A stretch of 64,000 nucleotides of DNA, from assembly GCF_032854445.1 (NCBI RefSeq), contig NC_088303.1:10301501-10365500 (forward strand). Reading direction: 5' to 3'. This stretch comes from Liolophura sinensis. Taxonomy: Eukaryota; Mollusca; Polyplacophora; Chitonida; Chitonidae. This document shows positions 12,869-25,789 of the stretch, one piece after another. The notes beneath the pieces were generated by a model. It made no database searches. It had not been told where the DNA came from and was given only the letters and a program-made list of their open reading frames with translations. The position numbers were made by a program, and so were the translations under genes. The number at the start of each line of letters is the position of its first letter. The first letter of the stretch is position 1.

Positions 12869-13624
12869 GACATTCGTCATTTGTGCTCCATTTTCTGTAC
12901 AGGGCACTTTGTGGACTTGTGCTTCGCCACTTGCTATTTTTTGGGAGACTTTATTCTGGAGCTTGTATTGCTCATTGTCTCTGTGCCATTCGGTTCATTT
13001 CGTCCCAGTTCTCTGAAAATGACTCTGTGTATATTTCCGAGGAAGCATACCGGTACATTGACAGCTCGGCATCACGGACGCTACTGTCAACCCGTCCGCA
13101 CTGAGAAGTTATACATTCAGAGGCAGTCGGGGAATAAACCACTTATCGGACTGTCATCCGTAGACTGACGAATTCATCTTAACTGTGGATTCTATATTTA
13201 CATGGACTGACTCGCCTTTGGAAGCCGGGAACGAGAAAAAAATGTTTTCACTTCATTTTCTTTGCCAGAATATGAACTGTGTAGAGCTTATGTTCTTGTG
13301 TATCACCAATAAGCAAAAGTATTATAACAGCGTTTTTCTTACCGTAGAAGTCCAAAATATAAATCGGTACAGTTTGTGGTGTTTCGTGTCACTAACAAAA
13401 CGCAATTTGGATAGTGAAATAGGATTGATCTGAATATAGGAGACTGGCTAAAAGAAAAAGACTAAAGCATATATGTTACAGAAGCGCATTGGAACAGCAA
13501 AGTCTAGTACATGGAGAACCTCACCGTTGCGCATAAAGGCATCAGAACTGTACGCTTATACCAGCATGATAATACAATTCCGAGTTTTTTTTTCTGACCT
13601 GAGATATAGGCACCGCTGATAATA

Positions 13625-15147
13625 TATACTATCCAAAAAAAGAAACGCATAGGTGTTTTGTTTTATTTTAAAATGAAATAAATACATTTTGTCTTCATTT
13701 CATGAGCAAAATGTGTTTTAATATTGTTAATAGTCACAGTTAGCACACATTTTATTCCTCAAAACATTTCTTGGTTGAAAATGTTGAGTTTGGAGGCCGT
13801 TTTCGGAAGAAGTAAAAAATACAGCACCACACTGCATCACGTGCAGTCTTACACGCCGAACTTACCCATGGAAAGCATGCAGTGTGTGACTATAAAACCG
13901 CAACTTCGGGCCGGAAATCTGCGTCTTTCAAGCTGATTCGACATGCCACGTCTTGACACTGTCACAAGAAATGTTGCCATTGGAAGACTTCAAGCTGGAG
14001 AGTCCCAATCGTCCATTTCTAGGCGTCTACACGTCAGCCAGAGCACGATTTCACGGCTTGCTGCCCGCTAGAAAACTATTGGGACAACAAATGACCGTCG
14101 GCGTTCAGGCCGACCACTGTCACTACAGCAGCCCAAGATCGCTACATAAGGGTCCTCCATTTGCGTGACCGTTGTGCTACAGCTGAAAGCACAGCAGCCA
14201 GCATACCGGGACTGAGGAGGATATCAGGTCAGACAGTGCGGAACAGGCTGAGGGAACATGGACTGAGAGCCAGGAGGCCCTATGTTGGGATCATGCTGCG
14301 TCCTCACCATCGCGCCAATCGCCTCCGATGGTGTAACAACGTGACTGCATGGAATCTATGCAACTGGCGACGCATTTGGTTCAGTGATGAGTCCAGATTC
14401 CTATTGCAGAGACGTGATGGTAGAAACCGGGTTTACAGACGTGCTCACGAACGTTATGCCCCTAACTGCGTACGCCAAGTGGACAGATTTGGTGGAGGGA
14501 GTGTGATGATGTGGGCAGCAATATGGTATACTGGTCGTACAAATCTTGTCCACGTTCAGGGAAATCTTACGGCCGTACGCTACCGAGACACCATCCTGCA
14601 GCCACACCTCTTACCTGTCATTGACGTTCAGCGGGAGTTGTTCCAGCAGGACAACGCCAGACCGCACACGGCACGTGTCACAAGGGACTTCCTCGCCGAA
14701 AACAATGTAAATGTGCTACCCTGGCCGTCCCGTTGCCCGGATCTTAACCCAATTGAGAATCTGTGGGATGAACTTGATCGACGTCTACGCCAACGTCAAC
14801 CTCAACCCCAAACGCTTCAAGAGCAAGTTGCATGTTTGCAGGAGGAGTGGCAGAACATTTCCCAGGCCTCTATCCAGCGTCTCATCCAGTCCATGACAAG
14901 GCGTGTCAGAACTGTTATTCGTGCCCGTGGTGGTCACAACAGATACTGACATTCCACTCAAGTGGGAGACTCATTGTAAGTGTCTTACCTCAAGTTGATG
15001 GCCTTGTTGTCTAGATATGGACCCTTCCTTAATCTGTGTAAAAAAATATTTGCAGAATAGTAATTCTTATTTAGTTATGCATAATTAAAAAGACTGCATC
15101 ACCTCTGCAAAAAACCGGGTTATGCTTTTCTTTTTTTGGATAGTATA
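13625..15147 (+). mobile_element. Tc1/mariner-type DNA transposon
   Basis: Terminal inverted repeats of about 24 bp bound the element: tatactatccaaaaaaagaa at the left, and its reverse complement ending ggatagtata at the right. TA dinucleotides at both ends fit the TA target duplication of this superfamily. The interior carries one decayed transposase gene in the same orientation. The element lies about 2 kb upstream of the SLC7 first coding exon. Confidence 0.88.
13943..14949 (+). pseudogene. Tc1-like transposase (DD34E), inactivated
   Basis: Transposases of this family bind the terminal repeats and cut and paste the element using a DDE triad. An ATG at 13943 opens an N-terminal helix-turn-helix-like part (GESQSSISRRLHVSQSTIS), which is interrupted by an in-frame TAG near 14067. 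A frameshift around 14105-14130 follows, after which the catalytic part is intact to the stop at 14947. It contains FSDESRF, QQDNARPHTA and PDLNPIENLWDEL, and 34 residues separate the second Asp from the Glu, as in Tc1 elements. The open frame from 14161 is therefore a C-terminal remnant rather than a full gene. The copy should not make active transposase. Confidence 0.9.
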
Positions 15148-15152
15148 TTTTT

Positions 15153-15416
15153 CTACATTCAAAAAAATATTCTGTTACTTTGAACAGAAAGTCTGTTATC
15201 TCAGTGATGTTAGAATGTGCTCTGTTATCATATCACAATATTGTGCCATATATTCAACATAATATCCTGTTAATCTAGTTGAACCCTTATGTTGAATCAA
15301 TAGAACATTTGTGTTACATTTAACAGAATAATCTGCTGTAATAACAGAATATATTCTAGTATCACTAAGAAAACGAGCTATCTGTTACACTTTACAGATT
15401 ATTTTTTGGAGAGTAG
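15153..15416. mobile_element. MITE-like element with imperfect terminal inverted repeats
   Basis: The left end ctacattcaaaaaaatattc and the reverse complement of the right end, ctactctccaaaaaataatc, match at most positions, and the similarity continues into a shared ctgt...aacag segment. The 264-bp body is AT-rich, non-coding and full of short ctgtta/taacag inverted motifs. It starts six bases after the Tc1 element. Target-site duplication is unclear. Confidence 0.55.
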
Positions 15417-15494
15417 CTGTCTGGTAGTGGTTACACGCTATGCCTGACTGACTCTTCTGTCCTGTGTCACGTGACAGCACAGTGGGCTTAATAA

Positions 15495-15497
<3 letters not shown>

Positions 15498-15584
<87 letters not shown>

Positions 15585-15585
15585 A
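15498..15585. repeat. (TA)n microsatellite with short (CA)n end
   Basis: About 36 uninterrupted TA units are followed by five CA units. Confidence 0.95.
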
Positions 15586-15599
15586 CATGTTGTCAGCGG

Positions 15600-18500
15600 A
15601 TTTTTCTCAAAACTATCGAAGCATTTCCTAACAGCAAGGAATACGTAAGCAGGTTTACTTCAGGAATCTCGCGAGATTTGGTGGTTCCACTGGACTTTGT
15701 TCGACTTCCACCACTTGTTAATCTGACAAAGGTCGTATTATGAAATATTCTTAAGTACCTGTACAGGTATAAACATCAATATAGGCCTAAGTGAAATATT
15801 CTTGAGTGCGCTGTGACAAACAATAAACAAATGAACAATAAACAAATAATCCAGAAATGGTCACTTATTTGTTATGGCAGCCTGTAACACCCCAGAAACT
15901 TTGATGACACATATTGGCCCTACGCCGCTACGGTAGATAACTGATAAGGTGTTGTTGTTGTTGCTGTTGCTTGACTTACTCGTCGACGTGGCGGTTTTAC
16001 GTTTAACTATCGACTCGCATCCTTAACAGCCATTCAGTACCACCCTGTAACATTACTTACCAATACTGCCAGTGATGCTAGGCCATCGCTGTGAGCTGGG
16101 CGAATCTCAGTTCATATGACTGTAACAGGACATTGTAGTTCTGTGAATTTTAGGGTATAAAGTCTTTTTTTGCTCCCAGGCGTCCATCTTTGGTGCACAG
16201 GTGCATGCTTGGTATTAAAATGCTGGAAACTGTCTAAACTTTGAGGAGGTATGAGCTTTATTGATGAAAGTTTGAAATTCTGGGTGAGAGGACACAAGGT
16301 GTGAGGTAGTGATGCGGCTGCGAGTGACGTCCCCTTGGCGTTGCTAGGCACGCCTCCCAGCTGCTGGCATGAAAAGGTCCAGATTTTGACGGTCAACCTA
16401 TGTCAAGATTTTTATGGCTTCTTTCTCACAGGCTGGGCCAGGTATGCACAAAAGCTTATTGGCCACGGAATGTTTGGGACTGAGCTACAGTGCTAGACGT
16501 TAACATTGTGGCTTATGGAAAATAATGGGAGCCTGAGGCCAACAACTGTACACGTATAGGATGTGTATGATCACTGGAAAAGCGTGTCAGCAAGATGCCA
16601 GTTATCGCTAGAGCAAGGGAGGCAACCATGAAGGTATGTTTCTTCACGCAGAGTAGTTCCCCTGGGACGAGATATCAAAAAAGATCTCGTGCCGTCATAG
16701 CAACTTTGAAAACGTTTCAGTTCGACCGTAGATCGTTTATTTTCGATATCTTGATAAGTTTATCACGCTGTGGGTACAGGTCAGTTTATATGAAATAGGC
16801 AGAGAATAAAACAGAACACAGTGCATACATACACCAGGCAAACTGATAACAGATGTATTATCTACATTTAGATCCACTATAATGCAGCTGAAAGAGTAAA
16901 CAAAGAATTTCTCAAATATATATTTGTGTTTTTACAGATGCTCTGCATTTTTATATCGACTGTTAGTGCTGTGTGGCTGTGTCTATGCAAGGAAGAGTCT
17001 TACATTTGTAAGTGGCTTTTCCATTGTTCTCATACTCCCTTAGAGCAGGGATAATTAACATTGGACAGGCAGGGAATAATAGTAATTTGAAGAAAAAAAA
17101 AATAAAACAAAAAAACGCCCAAAAAACAAATAAAACAACAACTTGATCTACTTTGCAAGTTAATATTGATTGAGATACCGAGCGTAGATCTATGTATGTA
17201 TAGGCTGCAAAACCTATAAACGATTTTCTAATAGGCTTGATTGATTTACAGTTGTGTAATTGACAATATAAAGTGTCAGTTAGGCTACCTTGGGAGGCAT
17301 GGTGTATGATTTTCTCCGGATATTATCTGTTTTCTGTTGCGCACAATATTGACTGAATGAAGTAAAAAAAAAAAAAAAAAAAAAAAAACGCACAAAAAAC
17401 AATCCGCCAGTTAAATAACGCCTAACAAGAGGTACCAGATAAATGATTTATGTGCAAATATAAAACTAGTTTATGGTGATAACACTGCAACTTCTGGCCA
17501 TGCTGACCATGGCCCAGTTGTTCAAAAGTGTATTAGCCAATACTTTTATAAAGTCAAATTTTAAATTCAAAATGTTAGCCAAACTCAGCAGCTAATACAG
17601 CTGTCCAAAGTCAGTGTATAAGAGCAACAGATTTACTTCATATTCAATATATTGTTACACAATTGTTTTTGCGCTAAGTACAAAACCGAACAATTGGTTT
17701 AAAGTTAAATCTGGTATTAAGTCTTAAAACACGTTTGAACAATTGGGCCCATGTGCATAAATCAAATATACATGGAAACGGTTTTACATTTAAATGATAA
17801 CTACCCGTGCCGTATGCTTATTTTTTATGTAAAAAAGGGAGGATAGAGATAACAACAACAACAAAAATGAATTACATGCAAATTAATACTGATTATATCA
17901 TGATTTTGTTTGATATTTTTCTGAAAACACACTGGAACTGAGTATTATAAAACCACCTCATATACATATTACAAATAGAAACGAGCCTCAACGGTATCAT
18001 GACAAGCCGTTTAATTCAGCCGAATGGCCTTTATTTAACATGTCTCGAGTCCATTTCAGATATCTTGAATTCATTTCATATATTAGAAATATTTTTCAGA
18101 TGAATATCTTGAATCTTGAATATTATTTAAATCCTTTGAATTGATTTTTTTTTCTTTGAAAGTCATTTTCAGATATCTAGAATAAAGTTTTGTTCTTCAC
18201 TTAAAACAAAAAGGGTAATTTAAGATATGTAAATATGATTTCAAGACAGCTGAATTAAACGCTAATTTCACAAAAAGTGTATAGTAATTCCTTTTATAAC
18301 ATACGTGATCAATATTCATACGACTTCCGGTCAGAGAGCGGTGTCTGCATATGTTTTAATTATCATTCCCAGGTTTTTCATGATAATCACTTTCTTTTCC
18401 TTATGTCTTATGGCTAAAAATGCCCTTTATCTGATATTTGACACATTTAAATGTATACCGGGTAAATCAAAGGTTTCCTTGAACTATGCTGCTTTAGGTG

Positions 18501-19650
18501 TTTACGATTTGTTGTACATATATCACTTGTATTGCCATCTAAGGGATAATTATACAATGGTTTCTGTCATCTTTTCACTTTTGTTCATTGTAGAGGCACC
18601 CCATTTCATGCATGTACAGGTAACAGTAACCTTCCAGTTATCAACTCTACACGAGAAATAACTCAACACCAGTGATGGGGCTGTGGAATAATACGTCTGT
18701 AGCTACTCACTCTGAATCAGTTTAATATTACAAACTTTCCCACCCTGAGCAAAGAAAATAGATACAGAAAAATAGTGCACTATCCTTTTATTTCCTCAAT
18801 CGCAATAAAAACATAAAATTTATGTCGGAGATAAAATGCCATCTTTCCTCACAAATAATTTCTTGAACCACTCGTTTCTTTAAAAAAAATTTTCGCAGCT
18901 TCGCCGTTATGATTCTTCACTACACATAAAATGATTAACGAAACGATTACGAGAAATCTGAGTTATGAAGCTTGTGCATGTTTCCTCAGAGTTACAGATT
19001 TAGACACCTAAATAAAGCCGAAAATAGGCTACCACATTTTTTTTTCATTCGATTCAGCTTCATTTTCAGATGTGAATCTTTTACCTGAAGGTGTGTTGAC
19101 CTAGAGATGGCGACTAAAGTAATAGATACGTAATGCCGGTTAAAATTAGTATTTTAAAGAAAAAAGATAAAATCCATTGCAAATAGTAATTTTATATCGC
19201 TATGAGGAAGCATAGTTAAAAATCTTAATAATGATAGTAATTGTAATAATAATGCCTGTGTGTGCAGGGGCGAATCTACAGGGCCAGAGGGGTCCTGTTC
19301 CCACCGCCCTCCTCCTAAGTTTACAGTATACAATTTTTTTTGGTACAGTCCCCGTTGTACTTTCCTTGAGTTTTCACAGTGAACGAGTTTTATGTAATGC
19401 ACAATTTTAAACGCGGTATTGCATTAAACTGTAGTATTTTTGTCTGCATGAAACAGACAGTTGAGGTAGGATTCCCTGGGTTAAATCTCGCATCTTCCAG
19501 CCTTAAATGTACCTTACCTAAAATTCAGCTCAGGCAAGGCAGAGCCTTGGAAGGAGGCAGATAGTCATTGACTTGCGTGGTCCGTAGTTTTCCTGTGGCA
19601 TCAGGTGCCCGCAATATGCAAATAACCTCCGTCATTCAACTGAAGTGCAT
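15600..19650. other. No recognised gene or element
   Basis: AT-rich non-coding sequence with a poly-A tract near 17364. The open frame 18305-18661 (118 codons) is hydrophobic but has no recognisable domain or splice context. Confidence 0.5.
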
Positions 19651-19675
19651 CTAGTCCGTTTATTTGATTGATTGA

Positions 19676-19906
19676 TTTATTTCTTTGATTGGTGCTTTAC
19701 GCCGTACTCACTTATACGACGGCGGCCAGCATTATGGCGGGTGGAAACCGGGCAGAGGCCGGGGGAAACCCACGACAATCCGCAGGTTGCTGCTTGACCT
19801 TCCCACGTACGGCCAGAGAGGAAGCCAGCATGAGCTGGGCTTGAACTCACAGAGACCGCATTGGTGAGAGGCTCCTGAGTCATTACGCTGCCCTAGCGCG
19901 CTAACT
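19676..19906 (-). mobile_element. SINE family A, near full length
   Basis: Reverse-oriented copy that carries the A-rich tail side (ggtgctttacgccgtactca), the body (cgacggcggccagcattatg) and the tRNA-like head (box B on the minus strand as gttcaagcc; end near ctagcgcgctaac). It is the best local reference copy for the family. Confidence 0.88.
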
Positions 19907-20533
19907 TACCCGTTTATTTGATGTTTTCTACACAAATACATGTTTTCTGCCAAACATATTGCCATTTACGTAAAGGCAGACAAGGCTACGATGGATAGAG
20001 CTCGCGGTAGGATTGCATGAAAATGCAGTAGTACATGCTCTCTATATACCGTCCTTATAAAAATGTCAGTATACTATGTGCACAAGAAATCACAAGCAAA
20101 CAAGCTTATCACAGTAGAAGAAAGCTCACAGGATTCAACATGAAAATACACTGGCAGACGTACTGTTATCCACAACGATTTCTCCACAAAGATCTATAAC
20201 GCCTAATATGTCCCAAGGGAAGCTCTTAGAAGGCAAAAATCATTACCGTACACAAAGCAAATTAATTAGGTCTAAACAGCTGAGAACGCATCTCCGGCTA
20301 TCTAAGATTGTAGAGCTTCCGGGGCCTAGGCGGCCCCTGGACACTCGCCTGATGTGCTGTGATAGCCCCCCCCCCCCCCCCCCATTCTCCTCTAGATATG
20401 CGTGTGTGTGATGGGTGTACGTGTGTGCTTGTGCGCGCGCGTGTGGGAGTGGTAATATAACGTTCGCAGCTTTCCAGTGTTTTTATTAACGGTATTTGGT
20501 GGGAATTCCCCTTCACCCCAGTTATTACGGTGC

Positions 20534-20733
20534 NNNNNNNNNNNNNNNNNNNNNNNNNNNNNNNNNNNNNNNNNNNNNNNNNNNNNNNNNNNNNNNNNNN
20601 NNNNNNNNNNNNNNNNNNNNNNNNNNNNNNNNNNNNNNNNNNNNNNNNNNNNNNNNNNNNNNNNNNNNNNNNNNNNNNNNNNNNNNNNNNNNNNNNNNNN
20701 NNNNNNNNNNNNNNNNNNNNNNNNNNNNNNNNN
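20534..20733. other. Assembly gap of 200 N
   Basis: Exactly 200 N, a conventional placeholder length, so true gap size and contig order here are unproven. It separates the N-terminal copine-type exon from the rest of that gene. Confidence 0.99.
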
Positions 20734-21279
20734 AAAGTTATCTCTTTAGCCAATCAGAGGAGTGTTGCAATGGGGGGTATTCCCCTTCTATCTGCAGCTG
20801 CACAAATTGGTTAATACTCAGACGGCAGTTTTCTTATGGTTTAGGTCAATAAACATGATAAAAGTTACTGAGTTGTGGCATACTTTAATGTATATACATT
20901 AAGTGCAAGGTCTTCAGTGAACATTATGCTATGCAAACATTCACAAGAGTGTCAATGACCACTTGTTGTTACCATGGTCTCACAGTGAGAGCAAGGGAAA
21001 TTTGAAATTCCCTATCCAAGGCTGGGCTTGAACTCTCGCCTTGTGTCTCCCAGCAGTTGAAGCAAACACCTTCACTACTAGGCCTGCGTGAGTGTTTACA
21101 GATGGCAGTTATCAACACATACAAAATGTGATGGTTTATAACAAGTCACTGTTCACAACAGATTGCCCATTACGAACGATCACGCATTTCTTCTGTCTCA
21201 TGAGTGACCAAACTCAATGACAGATAATCAATCTGTGAACATTAAGATTTAGTAATGAAATTATCTTGTCAAGACTCAC

Positions 21280-21514
21280 CAAATATTAGACTGCACTCCT
21301 CCAGCCCTGCTCTCTTCACAGCATCACTGACATCATCGAGGCTTTGGAACCTATCCACTATCGCATTCACATGTGAAGCACTGTACAGTCTTGCTACACT
21401 GTTTCCACTTTGCCATCTTTGCTTCTTTGCAAACTTTAATCGATCCTTTTTCCAGAAGCGTGTATAGAATATATAAAAGAGGACCCCAAAAATGATCAAG
21501 CTGACCAATTCCAT
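21280..21514 (-). CDS. Copine/RGLG-like protein, N-terminal coding exon
   Basis: The exon runs from an ATG at 21514 to a gtgagt donor after 21280 and gives 78 codons plus one base (phase 1). It begins with a hydrophobic stretch (VSLIIFGVLFYIF, residues 4-16) followed by basic residues, which suggests a membrane anchor. It ends with FQSLDDVSDAVKRAGLEECS and LIF, the segment that precedes the GIDFT metal-site motif in RGLG-type proteins. The phase and motif continue exactly into 1303-1403, or alternatively 2958-3058, on the same strand. That makes intron 1 about 18-20 kb, spanning the SLC7 gene and the 200-N gap. A separate truncated paralogue or a scaffold error is the alternative. Confidence 0.75.
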
Positions 21515-22708
21515 TGTATTAATAACTGATGAGAGATGCTGTCCACCTTTTTATGACAAACGCCAGTTTATCAGATAATGAGAGAAGTAAATGTTGATCC
21601 AAGAATTGAATTGGGTCTACTCTATTGTCGTAAATACCTGAAATTTAAATAGGAAACATAACAATCAGTATATACTGGGAATACACAAAAGCTGTTCTTT
21701 TTCACTTCCTCTACTGACTCGAGCAAATGAATTTTGCTGTAGCTGAATGTCAGACTGGAGCTACTGTTTATCACTATCACTACGTTACCACGTCCTCCTG
21801 CAGTTCAGGGATACAGCATGTATCCAAGGTGTCTCCAACAATAAAATTACCTTATCTGAAGGCTTTCATTCTGATTTGTTCAGCTATTCTTCAAAACCTG
21901 ACGATAAAATACAACGCAAGTAGACAACATTCAATACCCGTAGTGATACCAATTTACCTGACTGTATGCCTTGATTTCGGTGTAAAACGATAACCTGTAC
22001 CGTGGTACTATACTATACACAAACTGCTTCATTTACATCGTGGGTCAGACAGGCCATGACACACACCTGTATCAACTGTTAATAGTGAAACACCTGTGAT
22101 TAGGCCTATATGTAAACTGAAAGTAGAGGAAGGTAAACACTGGTAAACAGTCACTTCCCGGGTCATCGGAGGATCATGTATTTATACGGACACGTAATGA
22201 TGTCGACTTTATACTATCGCGTGTGCGAACGCTGAAGTGCCACGTTGCATGTAAGGTCTAATAAAAAACTGATTTTACCTGTGCAAAAGTTGCATCAGGA
22301 GACTGTACTTTCGGGTGATGAAACTGATGGATGACTAATGTTGTTGTTGTTGTTGTTGTCAGTAATGACCCAGAAACATTGCAACCGTCTCCAACTAGAA
22401 CTGGCATTAATTTATACTTCGCTGTTCCAGCACAATCTCTTGATGTATTTGACGTGAACAAAGCGGTGTCGTTTTCTACAAGACGCATTAGATCTTTGAA
22501 CTTTCATGCATAAACTGAAAACTGTGTAGCAACATAATCACCCGCTGCGTTCAGCGGGAGACCGGAAGAACAACCTCAAACAGGCGAGAGTTGCTCTGGG
22601 ATAAGTATAGGGCCTACATTTTACATGAGCGCATTGGCTGTTCCTTACTATTTATGTAGTAAATTAGTCAAATTCAACCTCAAAAATATATACCCCCTAA
22701 CTTCCACC

Positions 22709-23010
22709 TGGCACCATGCCATATCACCACATGCAGCTGGCATTTTTTTCACAACATATCAAAAATCAACCTTGCATGATCACTGCTTTTTTAGCTGTGT
22801 ATGCTGTAGGCCTAAGTAATAGCATTTTGTTACCTTGGTGACCTCTAGGGGGTGGGAGGTAGTGGCACTGAGCAAGAAGTTTTCATTTCTATCCAAAACA
22901 GACACAATTCTGATATATTTTAAACAGGTGCAAAATAGTGCGTAAATTTATAATGTATTAACAATCTAAAATATCTGTGTGGCAGTATCCAATCAGTGCT
23001 CCTTATAATT
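22709..23010. repeat. Unclassified dispersed repeat, copy 2
   Basis: It is homologous in the same orientation to 10093-10355 (shared accatgcca, tctatccaaa, tgatatatttta and cagtat segments). It has a short insertion relative to copy 1 around atgctgtaggcctaag. Confidence 0.65.
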
Positions 23011-23689
23011 CACCCAACTGCCCAAGTCTACAAATGTGCATAGGCCTATATGTAGGCCTATCCATTCTGGGATTTTATCTGCTGAAATTATGGAAACGGA
23101 AAAACAGAATGTCCACGGGGTGCAGTTAACTTGCCTAATGAGCTATAATGTGCACAGATTAGTTATAAATGATGACATTCATTTAATTCAAAGGAATAGT
23201 CTACTTGTAAATCTACATGTACGTAGCACATTTCTAGGTCTGGGCTTATCATTGTCCAGATGTCGGATGAAAGGATAGGTACCCGCATTGATAAATACTG
23301 ACAGGTAATATCAAGGTTGGTGTGACCTATAGGCCTACTAGTCCCGCCATATTTTTTCTTTCTTTTCAAACAATTATAATCTTCTTCTGCAGAACCACTG
23401 CACGTATGGAGATAAATTTCTGATGTGATGTTATAGCATTCACAGAGCACAACACAGTATGCAAAGAACGCTGAATTCCAAAGAAAACTGTAGAATTTTA
23501 AAGTTACACTGAAGTGCAATTTGATACAAGGCCTAATTAGATGACCCGCTGAGCCCGGGTCTGGTTATATTTTAGCCTACTGCTCTCTACAGTGTATTCG
23601 CATGCGATGTTTTACATTTTTGAACGTCACTTACCATACTGAACGAGACACAATCTGAAGGCGGCCTGTCTACTGCATGTGTGGCACCA

Positions 23690-24212
23690 TATGGTTTATT
23701 CAGTGCATAACTGCATTACTGGTTCGTGTGAGACACCACTGACTGGCTCGTGTGTAACACCACTGACTGGTTCATAAATGTATGCAATACCTCTGACTGG
23801 CTCTTATGTAATACCACTGACTCACTCGTGTAGGTTTAACACTATTGACTGGCTCCTAAATGTGTCTGTCAACACTGACTGGCTCCTGTGTTACACCTAT
23901 GATTCGTGACTGCACGCGAGAAACATCACTTATTGGTTAGTGCACGTGTAACGAAAGTGACTGACTCCTGTGTAATGACACTGACTGACTCTTACAGGTG
24001 TAACGACACTGACTGGCTCCTGTGTAATGACACTGACTGGCTCCTGTGTAACGCCACTGACTGGCTCCTGTGTAATGACACTGACTGGCTCCTGTGTAAC
24101 GCCACTGACTGGCTCCCGTGTAATGACACTGACTGGCTCCTCTCTAACGTTCCTGCTTGGCACCTGTGTAGCGATCCTGGCTGGCTCCCGTGTAACGACA
24201 CTGGCTGACCAC
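23690..24212. repeat. 24-bp minisatellite
   Basis: Units of about 24 bp with core ctgactggctcctgtgtaa are regular from 24005 to 24135 and degenerate on both sides. Since 24 is a multiple of 3, the array creates spurious open frames on both strands. Confidence 0.85.
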
Positions 24213-24811
24213 TGGTCAGTTTGGACGCACAACCATGTTGAAATAGTCGGAGATAAGTGTCGAGCCACTGATATTTTGATACACACACGTGATTTTTATT
24301 ACAGGAGCACAATTTTTAGGTAAACGCCACCAATAGATCTTTACAGTGAGCTACTTAGATTCATAGAGGTGATTTGTTTCCCGATTACGTGATATTCAAA
24401 ATCCCACCCTATCTCCGCCAGGCTTTGAGCTTTAATGACATTTTATTCGAAAAATTATCATCACTTAATAAGCAGTAAAAGTTAATAACACTTGTGAAAA
24501 GTGACAAAAGGCAAGAATCTGAAGAGAATAATAATCCGGTTAAGAGCAACAGGCGTCAAGCCTTTAGCTTGACAGCCTAATAATACGTTCTTCTTTGATT
24601 TTTTAATTTCAAAATGCAAGAACTTAAACTTCCAGTAGCGAGTATGCTCAGTTTTTGATCGAGTTCAATACATTTTTCAAACTATGTAGCCTCATTAGTT
24701 GTGCATATGCAAACCAATTTTCAGTCAAACAGCTTAGCAGTTCCGGGGAGGAATGTTCATGTAGCTGTATCTGCTTATAATTGCAGAAGAATATAGTCTA
24801 CTTTTACATGT

Positions 24812-25125
24812 TTGCTTCATGCTAAACAACCATGACAGGTTTTTCGTGACGAGCAGTTACAATTTAGTGGGCAGATCGTGTTTACTTATATGTGTATGCT
24901 TCATGCGAAACAACCATGGCCCGTTTTTCGTGACGAGCAGTTACAATTTAGTCGGTAGATCGTTTTTACTTATATGTGTATGCTTCATTCGAAACAACCA
25001 TGGCCCGTTTTTCCTGACGAGCAGTTACAATTTAGTGGGCAGATCGTGTTTACTTATATGTGTATGCTTCATGCGAAACAACCATGGCCCGTTTTTCGTG
25101 ACGAGCAGTTACAATTTAGTGGATA
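24812..25125. repeat. 84-bp tandem repeat, about 3.7 copies
   Basis: Units contain cgtgacgagcagttacaatt and gcttcatgcgaaacaaccat, with only a few substitutions between copies. The 84-bp period keeps a 28-codon frame open, which explains the 109-codon open frame at 24819-25145. No known protein is resembled. Confidence 0.88.
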
Positions 25126-25789
25126 GGTCAGGTGAACTATCGTGATTGTGTCTGGCCAAGGCACATCTTCGAAACGTTGTCCACAGGAAATTATCCTGGT
25201 CTGTTTGATTAACCAGTTTCAGGATAAATTGTTGAGGCAAAATATGCCACAAAATCGAGCAAAACTAACACTAATTAAAAAAGAAAAAGAAAAATAAGAA
25301 TCCGACGATGATCTAAAAGGTCATCGATCTATAACTTACCATAGTGAAGCTATATTAATGTATATAATAAACAAAATTTAATAATACAATTCTGGAAAGC
25401 TGTCCAAAACAAAACGATTTATAGACAAAGAACGAAACGGACCGAAACTCGATGCTGATCTGTACCAACGTACGATTCCATACGATATAGGCCTACCGTT
25501 ACCAAAGAAGAACAAAAAAGGTTCGTATCATTTTTTCGTATCATCATAGCAATTTCGTATCTAGGTGATCCTAAAGTCTAATTTCTTTCCAGGCATTGGT
25601 GGACCATATTTGCAGTGACAGATGTCAGTGATGCCATATAAATTTAATTACATGCTTGTTTAAAGTATGTGAAGTTTATGTGATTACGTTCGATTTGATG
25701 CAACTTAATTTTTGTCAGTTGTCTACCTCTTTTTATTTAGTGTATATATTTATGTGATTGGTGTATTTATTTATTTAGTTATTTTTTTT

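Noticed and set aside
18305-18661. 118-codon hydrophobic open frame
   Set aside because: It has no recognisable domain, splice context or repeat homology; its length is within chance for AT-rich DNA.
23906-24323. Four overlapping open frames of about 100 codons on both strands
   Set aside because: The 24-bp period is a multiple of three, so frames stay open by chance; no known domain.
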